A DNA stretch of 64,000 nucleotides, taken from the NCBI GenBank assembly GCA_002412545.1, contig DHVG01000003.1, forward strand, positions 1 through 64,000, read 5' to 3'. Origin of the DNA: Elusimicrobia bacterium UBA5214. GTDB lineage: Bacteria > Elusimicrobiota > UBA5214. This document shows, piece by piece, positions 41,008 through 48,100 of this stretch; the first letter of the stretch is position 1; the number at the start of each line of letters is the position of its first letter. The position numbers were made by a program, and so were the translations under genes. Under the pieces are notes generated by a model that worked only from the letters and a program-made list of their open reading frames with translations, was not told the origin of the DNA and made no database searches.

Positions 41008-41219
41008 GTTTCACCCCGTAAAACTACCAGGATAATATAGTTAATTGCTGAAAATGTATCAATAACTTTGGACAAGTTTTTGTTACGGAAGGTACTAAAG
41101 AGCATATCTCTACGGGGTCTCACCCCGTAAAGATTTTTGGAGATACTCAAACGCCGAAAATACGCCAACCCCTATTAGATTAACTTCTGTTGCGGAAGGT
41201 AATGAGAAAATTTATACGG

Positions 41220-41235
41220 GGTTTCACGTGAAACA
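41220..41235. promoter_or_regulatory. parS-like site 3 (15/16)
   Basis: GGTTTCACGTGAAACA differs from the consensus only at the first base. It ends a repeat unit of about 100 bp that is duplicated at 42207-42314. Confidence 0.75.
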
Positions 41236-41293
41236 AATAAGGCAATGTGCTGGTAATATAGTAATGAACTTGGACAAGAAGTAGGGTAGTAGG

Positions 41294-41319
41294 GTAGTGC
41301 AGGTTTAAACCTGCATTAC
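41294..41319. repeat. 26-bp palindrome with TTAA centre (c)
   Basis: GTAGTGCAGGTTT is followed by its complement with one mismatch near the end (ATTAC for ACTAC). Same length and centre as 39719-39744 and 40280-40305. Confidence 0.7.
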
Positions 41320-41334
41320 TTAGTCTAAGAAGGT

Positions 41335-41360
41335 GTAGACGAGACTTAAGACCCCTCTAC
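41335..41360. repeat. 26-bp palindrome with TTAA centre (d, degenerate)
   Basis: GTAGACGAGACTT and AAGACCCCTCTAC still show GTAG/CTAC ends and a CTTAAG centre, but with several mismatches between arms. Confidence 0.55.
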
Positions 41361-41410
41361 TTGTGGGGTATGGGTTCAGGTTGGGGAATTTGACAATAGG
41401 GAAGTTAAGT

Positions 41411-41887
41411 TCATAAATGAGAGATAAAATCTTCGGGATTAGAAGTAGGAAGAAATTGGGTGGCAATCTTGAGGAAATCGGTATCCCGTGTGATAAGTTT
41501 ATATGGTTTTGTAGTTAAAGCGAAAGACAATAATATGGCATCAAAAGGGTCAATTGGGTATTTTGTTTGGAATCTATTGGCGCGCAAAAGAGTAATTTCA
41601 TCAGGAATACCTACCTCAAAAATTTTAACTAAATCTTCAATTACTGATGCGATTTCTTTTTCGCTTAGTCCCTTTTTCCTTCTGAGGAGAAACCTGATTT
41701 CCAGAATTGTAGTAAGAGAGATAAATCCTTTGAGTTTTTTCTCTTCAATCTTAGTGATTATTTTATAGGGAGCAGTCCAAATGTCTTTGCCAGTTACTGT
41801 CTCTACTTCTTGGGTTAGCCAGTTAACAATGACATCGGTATCAAGAATAATGGATTTCACTTCTTGAAGATTATTTAACCTTACCAT
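41411..41887 (-). CDS. PIN-domain toxin (VapC-like)
   Basis: A 158-residue PIN ribonuclease: Asp14 in SIILDTDVIVNWL, Glu in TTILEIRFLLRRK, Asp in YPIDPFDAILLSFAL and Asp in LITRDTDFLKI. It overlaps the small upstream ORF (41871-42050) by 17 bp, the arrangement of a toxin-antitoxin pair. The pair is the only minus-strand unit among plus-strand genes here, and lies between two parS-bearing repeats. Confidence 0.87.
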   Translation of the reverse strand: MVRLNNLQEVKSIILDTDVIVNWLTQEVETVTGKDIWTAPYKIITKIEEKKLKGFISLTTILEIRFLLRRKKGLSEKEIASVIEDLVKIFEVGIPDEITLLRANRFQTKYPIDPFDAILLSFALTTKPYKLITRDTDFLKIATQFLPTSNPEDFISHL

Positions 41888-42050
41888 AAAGATTGGTTCG
41901 GAGTTCTTTAATAAACTGGGTAGAATTTTTCCCTGCTGGGATGATACCTTTGAATTTTCCCAAAAGTTCTTGGCTAATTTTCTTTTTCTTAGGTAGAGAA
42001 GTGAGTTTTAATTCTTTTAGTGATTCCAAAGCATCTTGTAAAGTAGGCAT
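41871..42050 (-). CDS. Small antitoxin candidate of the PIN pair
   Basis: A 59-residue basic protein beginning MPTLQDALESLKELK, with a Lys-rich middle (LPKKKKISQELLGKF). The AAAGGAG RBS is 7 nt from the ATG. It overlaps the toxin start by 17 bp. It has no clear AbrB or ribbon-helix-helix signature, so the antitoxin role rests on size, order and overlap. Confidence 0.62.
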   Translation of the reverse strand: MPTLQDALESLKELKLTSLPKKKKISQELLGKFKGIIPAGKNSTQFIKELRTNLYGKVK

Positions 42051-42164
42051 ATGGTTACTCCTTTAAGATAAACCTGTTATTTTGAATAAAGTTTATCAAA
42101 AAAATCTAAATAAGTCAAGATATTTTGGAAAAATTTTTTTTGAGATAAAAGGATGTTGCTGACA

Positions 42165-42316
42165 TTCCTGACAAAAATTCTGCCAATTCTATAGTGTTTC
42201 ACCCCGTAAAGATTTTAGGAGATACTCAGGTGTTGAAAATGTGCCAACCCATATTAGATTAACTTCTGTTGCGGAAGGTAATGAGAGAATTTATACGGGG
42301 TTTCACGTGAAACAAG
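42165..42316. repeat. Second promoter/parS repeat unit
   Basis: 42170-42205 repeats the CTGACA ... TATAGTGTTTCACCCCGTAAAG unit. From 42207 a stretch of about 105 bp is almost identical to 41137-41236, including GATTAACTTCTGTTGCGGAA, and ends in the parS-like site at 42299-42314. The copy lies just before the dehydrogenase gene. Confidence 0.75.
42299..42314. promoter_or_regulatory. parS-like site 4 (15/16)
   Basis: GGTTTCACGTGAAACA, identical to site 3 and at the same place in the duplicated repeat unit. Confidence 0.75.
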
Positions 42317-42388
42317 GACAAGCAAGAGCACAAATTAGAAAGATATATACATAAGAATAAATCAAATAGAAAATAGGAGAAGACCTAA

Positions 42389-43375
42389 ATGAAAGCAATT
42401 ATTTATGAAAAATATGGTTCGCCGGATGTGCTTCAGTTCAAAGAGATAGAAAAACCTACTCCTAAGGATGATGATGTCCTGGTAAAAGTTTATGCGGCAT
42501 CCTTAAATGCTTACGATTGGCATCTCTTGAGAGCTGACCCGTTCTTAGTCCGTCTGATGGACGGAGGATTTTTCAGACCAAAAATAAAGATACTTGGTGC
42601 GGATATTGCCGGACAGGTTGAGACAATTGGTAAAAATGTAGCGCAGTTTAAGCCAAGTGATGAGGTATTCGGGGATATGTCCGGTTGTGGCGGTGGTTTT
42701 GCCGAGTATGTCTGTGCTCCGGAAAATAGATTGGTGTTGAAACCGACCAAGATGACATTTGAGGAAGCTGCGGCGATACCGATGGCCGCGGTCACTGCTT
42801 TGCAAGGTCTTCGCGATAAAGGACAAATTAAACCGGGACAGAAAGTTTTGATTAATGGTGCGTCCGGCGGTGTGGGTACATTTGCGGTGCAGATTGCCAA
42901 ATCGCTCGGAGCTGAAGTCACTGCGGTATGCAGCGCGGGGAAAATAGAGATGGTGCGCTCGCTCGGTGCAGACCAGATTATTGATTACACTCAAGAAGAT
43001 TTCACTAAAAGCGAGCAGCGTTATGACCTGATTCTTGCCGCTAACGGCTATCATCCGATTTTGGATTACCGGCGTGTATTAAGTCCTAAGGGAATTTATG
43101 TGATGTCCGGAGGTTCAATGGCACAAATGTTCCAGGCTTTGCTCCTTGGACCATGGATATCAATGATTGGAAACAAGAAAATGTGTGCGGTGTCAGCAAA
43201 ACCAAACCAAAAAGATTTGGCTTTTATTAAAGAACTTATTGAATCCGGCAAAATAAAACCGGTTATTGATAAACGCTACCCGTTAAAAGAGGTTGCTGAC
43301 GCTATCCGCTATCTTGAAGAAGGACACGCCCGAGGAAAAATAGTTATCACTGTGGGACTTAATAACAAAACTTAA
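42389..43375 (+). CDS. MDR-family NAD(P)-dependent oxidoreductase
   Basis: A 328-residue zinc-independent medium-chain dehydrogenase/quinone oxidoreductase: N-terminal GroES-like domain (VYAASLNAYDWHLLR), nucleotide loop INGASGGVGTFAVQIAKSLGA and the C-terminal HARGKIVITV. It probably reduces quinones or enones. Its DNA looks more GC-rich than its neighbours (42,660-42,960), and an attC-like element starts at its stop codon, so it may be acquired. Confidence 0.9.
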   Translation: MKAIIYEKYGSPDVLQFKEIEKPTPKDDDVLVKVYAASLNAYDWHLLRADPFLVRLMDGGFFRPKIKILGADIAGQVETIGKNVAQFKPSDEVFGDMSGCGGGFAEYVCAPENRLVLKPTKMTFEEAAAIPMAAVTALQGLRDKGQIKPGQKVLINGASGGVGTFAVQIAKSLGAEVTAVCSAGKIEMVRSLGADQIIDYTQEDFTKSEQRYDLILAANGYHPILDYRRVLSPKGIYVMSGGSMAQMFQALLLGPWISMIGNKKMCAVSAKPNQKDLAFIKELIESGKIKPVIDKRYPLKEVADAIRYLEEGHARGKIVITVGLNNKT

Positions 43376-43504
43376 CGAATTAGGAGATGAATACTTTGAT
43401 AACCGATTCCCAAGCACATCATACAACAGCGGCTATGCGACTTCGCTTCGGGCAACTTCGCATAGCCGCAAAATGTTATCTGAAATCCAACTTAAGAGTT
43501 AGGT
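43370..43504. other. attC-like recombination site (tentative)
   Basis: The 135-bp segment starts with ACTTAAC (fits RYYYAAC) at the dehydrogenase stop and ends with AACTTAAGAGTTAGGT (GTTAGGT fits GTTRRRY), directly before the methyltransferase ATG. In between is a 12-bp perfect palindrome, GCGGCTATGCGA (43429-43440) and its complement (43458-43469). This is the layout of an integron cassette site. The inner left box is weak, and no integrase is visible. Confidence 0.35.
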
Positions 43505-43531
43505 ATGAGAAAATTAAAGAAGGAATATGGA

Positions 43532-44308
43532 ATGAAAAGGACTAAATGGCGCGCCTACAGTGAACTTGCTTGGACTGAACCAATAATTGCTCCGCCTGAG
43601 GAGTATGTAAAAGAGACAGAGCTATTTAGCAAGGTAATCAATGAGCATTCAAAAATTAAACCAAGAACATTGCTCCATCTTGGTTGTGGTGCAGGTGGTA
43701 ATGATTATACCTTTAAGAAACATTTTAAGGTAACCGGTGTGGATATTAGTAAAGGTATGCTTGAAATTGCAGAAAAACTTAACCCAGAAGTAAACTACAT
43801 TTACGGTGATATGCGAACAATAAAATTAAAAGAATATTTTGATGCGGTTGCTATTCCTGATTCTATAGGTTATATGACGACGCTGGAAGACCTCCGGAAG
43901 ACAATTATTACGGCATACGAACACTTAAACCCCGGGGGTGTGCTTTTGATTGTATCTAATATCAGAGAAGAATTCAGAGAGAATAATTTTGTTTATACCG
44001 GTTCAAAAGGAGATGTAGAAATTACAATCTTTGAAAATAATTGTATTCCCAATCCTGCTGGGACGACTTATCAAGCAACACTTATCTATTTGGTTCTGCG
44101 TAAAGGTAAACTAAAAATTCATACCGAATGCCATATAATAGGTCTTTTTAAGCTGAAGACCTGGCTTAACCTTTTGAAAGAATTAGGACTTAAAATAAAC
44201 CAGATGAAGTTAGAACATTCTTATGACCGTTTCATTTTAGGAAAGGGTGATTACTCTCTTTCAATGTTTGTTTGTAGCAAACCATTAATTCATAAAAAAT
44301 CAATATAA
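43532..44308 (+). CDS. Class I SAM-dependent methyltransferase
   Basis: A methyltransferase of about 258 residues: motif I LLHLGCGAGGNDYTFKKHF, then VTGVDISKGML, a DAVAIPDSIGYM region and NPGGVLLIVS. The C-terminal part is a small beta insertion as in glycine-type methyltransferases. The frame starts at ATG 43505, right after the attC-like GTTAGGT. The ATG at 43532 has a better RBS (AAGGA, 8 nt) and is used here. Substrate unknown. Confidence 0.88.
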   Translation: MKRTKWRAYSELAWTEPIIAPPEEYVKETELFSKVINEHSKIKPRTLLHLGCGAGGNDYTFKKHFKVTGVDISKGMLEIAEKLNPEVNYIYGDMRTIKLKEYFDAVAIPDSIGYMTTLEDLRKTIITAYEHLNPGGVLLIVSNIREEFRENNFVYTGSKGDVEITIFENNCIPNPAGTTYQATLIYLVLRKGKLKIHTECHIIGLFKLKTWLNLLKELGLKINQMKLEHSYDRFILGKGDYSLSMFVCSKPLIHKKSI

Positions 44309-44316
44309 GGAAAAGT

Positions 44317-44370
44317 CGTAGGCGAGACTTACCTGTCCGCTATCTTTTTAGCGGAAGTCCCGCCTACCTG
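44317..44370. repeat. Nested inverted repeat after the methyltransferase gene
   Basis: GTAGGCGAGACTT ... AAGTCCCGCCTAC enclose CCGCTATCTTTTTAGCGG. The outer arms match the 26-bp palindrome at 40280-40305, here split by an inner hairpin. Confidence 0.65.
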
Positions 44371-44420
44371 CCGAGAGGTCATGACTGCACCCGCTTGTCG
44401 AAAAAGGAGGTCTTTAAACA

Positions 44421-44933
44421 ATGGAAGAGATTAAAAGTTACGAAAATTATCCGTTCCGGTTTGTGCTCATTGGTAATCTTTTGTCTTTATCAATTTACGG
44501 TCTGGGAATTTTTGTTATTGCTCAGATAGGTTTAATCTGGGTATTTTTTTATTTGCTCTTTATCCTTCTCATTGAATACAGATTATTGAAACATAGTTGC
44601 AAGTATTGTTATTATTACGGTAAATATTGTGCTTTTGGTAAAGGTAAACTCTGCGCTTTGTTCTTCAAGAAAGGCGACCCGCAAATATTCGTTAATACCG
44701 AGATTACCTGGAAGTCCTTGATTCCCGACTTTTTAGTTTTTTTGATTCCTCTGCTGAGCGGAATTGTGCTTCTGATAATTAAATTCAAATTAGGACTTCT
44801 CTTGATTTTAGGATTACTTTTTCTTCTTGGCTTTATCGGGAATGCGCTTATCAGAGGGAATTTAGCCTGTAAGTATTGTAAACAAAGAGAAATTGGCTGC
44901 CCGGCAGTAAAATTTTTCAGTAAAACCCCGTAA
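44421..44933 (+). CDS. Membrane protein with Cys clusters
   Basis: A 170-residue protein with four membrane helices in two pairs. Between the pairs is a cytoplasmic or outside loop HSCKYCYYYGKYCAFGKGKLC, and at the end ACKYCKQREIGC. Together these give seven or more Cys that may bind Fe-S or zinc. I do not recognise the family by function. The GGAGG RBS is good. Confidence 0.72.
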   Translation: MEEIKSYENYPFRFVLIGNLLSLSIYGLGIFVIAQIGLIWVFFYLLFILLIEYRLLKHSCKYCYYYGKYCAFGKGKLCALFFKKGDPQIFVNTEITWKSLIPDFLVFLIPLLSGIVLLIIKFKLGLLLILGLLFLLGFIGNALIRGNLACKYCKQREIGCPAVKFFSKTP

Positions 44934-45124
44934 AAGACCGGTGGTCTCACCGGGTAAAAAATAACCGCTCGGTCATCTAACAGCGAATAAAAGTGAAATT
45001 CTCCGAAAGATGAAGAACATGAGAGATTAGCCACTCAGGATTTTGGCGATAATTATGGTTTAAAAATTATTTATGGATTAAAAATATTAAGACGTTATGA
45101 ATAGTATTAATCTTTCTTTGAATT

Positions 45125-48100
45125 ATGCTTTTTAAAATGAATAGATTAACTCAAAAAATACTAAAAAAAATTGTAATTTTTGTTTGGGCTATTTTTTCAT
45201 TTGTAATAACTGGATATTGTGCTGACTGGGTCATTGGTGATAAGCCGCCTTATAATGAAACATATGTAATAAGTTCTACTGAAACTCTTAATCACTCAGG
45301 AAATATAATTATCGGAAATTATGGAACCCTTAAGGTGGAAGGCATACTTAACCTTACTGGAAATATTATTGTGACCAATTTTGGAAAATTTTTAGTAAAT
45401 GGTGGAGAATTCCACCACAAAGGGGATAATACCTGTGTCGCAGTTATTAAAAATGGGCAGATGATTTTCAGCAATAATGCTTTATATCGTGAAGAACTTT
45501 CTTATGTTTACCAGCATGCAATATATTCTTCTGATACTGCAAGGATAGAATTCCGCGATTCACGGATTGACTATAACGGATGCACCGGGACGATTGAACT
45601 TCACGGTAATTCAATTTATCTGGCTAATAATGTCACTGCGCCTGACTGGAAGACCTGGTATGCATATGACACGAGTACAATAAATGTAACCAATATGCAC
45701 ACCAGTGGTGATATTGTTTTAAATAAAAATGACCCGATAACTATGAAATTTACCGATTCTGATAGTGTAATGCCGTGGTTACATTTTGGCAATGGAGCAA
45801 AGGTTAATTATACATTTCCAGCACCAAGCACTGCACCTGTAACAATTAAGATAGATAAACAAACCCCCGGTATAGAAGGAGTTCCTTGGTCTTTTGAAAT
45901 AGTTAATTGCACAAACACTGCCTGGGGCATAACCCCTTATCCGGGAAGTAAGGTTACAATAAATGATTCTATTCTTACAATGCTGTTGTATAGATTTATT
46001 GGGCCAAGTTCAGGAACAATAACTGGAATTATGCGAAATGCTTCTTACTACGACAACCTTACTGTTCCTGTCTCTGATAGAACCTTAAAACTTGTCAATA
46101 CTTATGTCAACTGGTGGAAGGTTGATGTCCGGGAGGGATATGAACTTCACGCCAGTTCTATTGTTTTCAGTGAAATGATCGTGCGTGAAAACAGTAAAAG
46201 TTATCTGACCAACTCTATCTGTGAAGGACAGACACTGCACTTAGGAGCGTTAGAAGATGCTTTTGTTCATTTTGAAAACGGTGAAATCTGGAGTTTTGTC
46301 TCGGCTTGGGATAATAGTGTCATGGTCTTAAAAAATAGTTTGGTTGACTACAGAAAAGGTCCCCACCATTACCAGACAAGAAATATTGCACACGAAAATT
46401 CACGGCTTTATTGTTTGAATACTTCTTTTGGATATAAGACAAGTCCGACCGAATCAGAACCGGAAGCAGCGGATAGTGCTCTTGTGATGTATTTAAAATT
46501 AAATGAACCGGATATAGTTTACAATAACAGCAATATTGATATTACAGGGTCTGCCTGGATAAAAGTAGGACCATCTACAACAACAATATCTTTTAATAAA
46601 TACCGGCTGAGTTATAAAAAAGAAGAAAGTCAGGACTGGACTTTGATAAATGAGAGCCAGTCACAGGTCAAAGACGGTCTGCTCGGTACCTGGAACACGG
46701 CAGGACTGGAAAGCAGCAGTTATACCTTACGACTGGAATGCTGGATTAATGATTCCAGGCAGGATTATCCTGCGAATAATTATCCTGCAGAATTAAAAGT
46801 GCGGGTTTTAAGCCGGCCCGAGGTTTCATATACTGCATTCAAGGAAAAGAATATAATTCTCAGAGGTTTTGTTACCCTGACTCATAATGAATTAGGTGAA
46901 GTAAATTATACGAGTGATGATTACCGAAGGATGGAATCCTGGGGAGCAAACTGTCAGTCAATAAGAATGCATGCGGTAAATATCGGTGCATGGCCTGGCA
47001 GTCAGGTATCACAACCATATTTAGAACGACTGGATAATATGGTATCTCTCGGGAAAGCACACGGGATATATACGATATTAAAAATGACAATGTACGGTAC
47101 TCCAGGGTTTAATTGGGCTGATTTGTGGAATAACCAGAATGGAGAACAGGATGCAGTTATAAATGCCTGGCGGACTATCAGTGACAGATATAAGAACGAG
47201 ACTTTTATTGCAGGATATGACCTCTTAAACGAGCCGGAAAAAGGTTCTCTATCCGTAACCGACGAGGAGTTTGTAAGTAATTACCTGATTCCGTTTTACA
47301 GGAAAATCATTGATGCCTTATCCGGTGACCTGCATTTACTTTTATTCCAGCCCGGAGTGTTACTGTCACCGTATTCTGTCCTGCCCTGTAATACACCAAT
47401 TAACAGAACTAATGTCGTATATGCACCGCATTTTTATCCTAATTTTACTGATTATAATATCTCAGGCTACGAACCTTTGCTTCAGAGATATCTTACTGAA
47501 GCTACTACTCACCAGACACCGGTATTTATTGGCGAATTTGGGAAGAACTGGAACGCTACAAATGACGGTAATTTATTTCTTGAAAGCGAATATCAGAAAA
47601 CGGAAAAAGAAACGATGCAGCTTTTTGATAATGCAAAGATAAGCTATACAAGACCTTGGTTTTCTGACGATAATTCTAAAGTTACTGACGAATGGAACTG
47701 GGCTTTAATTAAAGGCACATCCGGTCTTTCGGGTATAGAAAGAAAATTCATCGTGGATTATCTGGCAAGACCATTTCCTCAATGCACTGCGGGAACGCTT
47801 TCTTCATTTGTTTTTGATATAGACACAAAGGACTATTCAATGTCATATACTCCCGATACAGGAAATACGGATATATTTATTCCACGAACCAGACATTATC
47901 CATGGGGATTCAAAGTAATTCACAGTAAAGGAATAACTTTAAAGGATGACCCGTCACAATTTACGGGTTTAAATGTTTTAGAAAATCCAGGTGCAGTAGA
48001 TTCAAATAAGTTCTCCTGGAATGAAGCTTCTGGCACGCTCAGGATTACTGAATGGCTTACCGGGGAGTCGGTGACTGTGGAAATAAAGCCTCTCACTGAA

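Larger units (their letters stand above)
40962..41410. repeat. Non-coding repeat tract with parS remnants and palindromes
   Basis: No gene is seen in 449 bp. It holds a promoter-like TTGACA-16-TATAAT (40980-41007) running into a degenerate parS (TGTTTCACCCCGTAAAA), an ACGGGG/CCCCGT hairpin (41112-41127), a unit of about 100 bp (41137-41236) ending in a parS-like site, and two 26-bp palindromes. A non-coding RNA could start at the promoter, but nothing proves it. Confidence 0.6.

Noticed and set aside
41411..41887. Plus-strand 102-codon ORF at 41460-41768
   Set aside because: Antisense to the PIN gene, with no RBS or recognisable domain.
42511..43054. Long minus-strand ORFs across the MDR dehydrogenase gene
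   Set aside because: Both are shadows of the plus-strand gene, whose motifs are intact.
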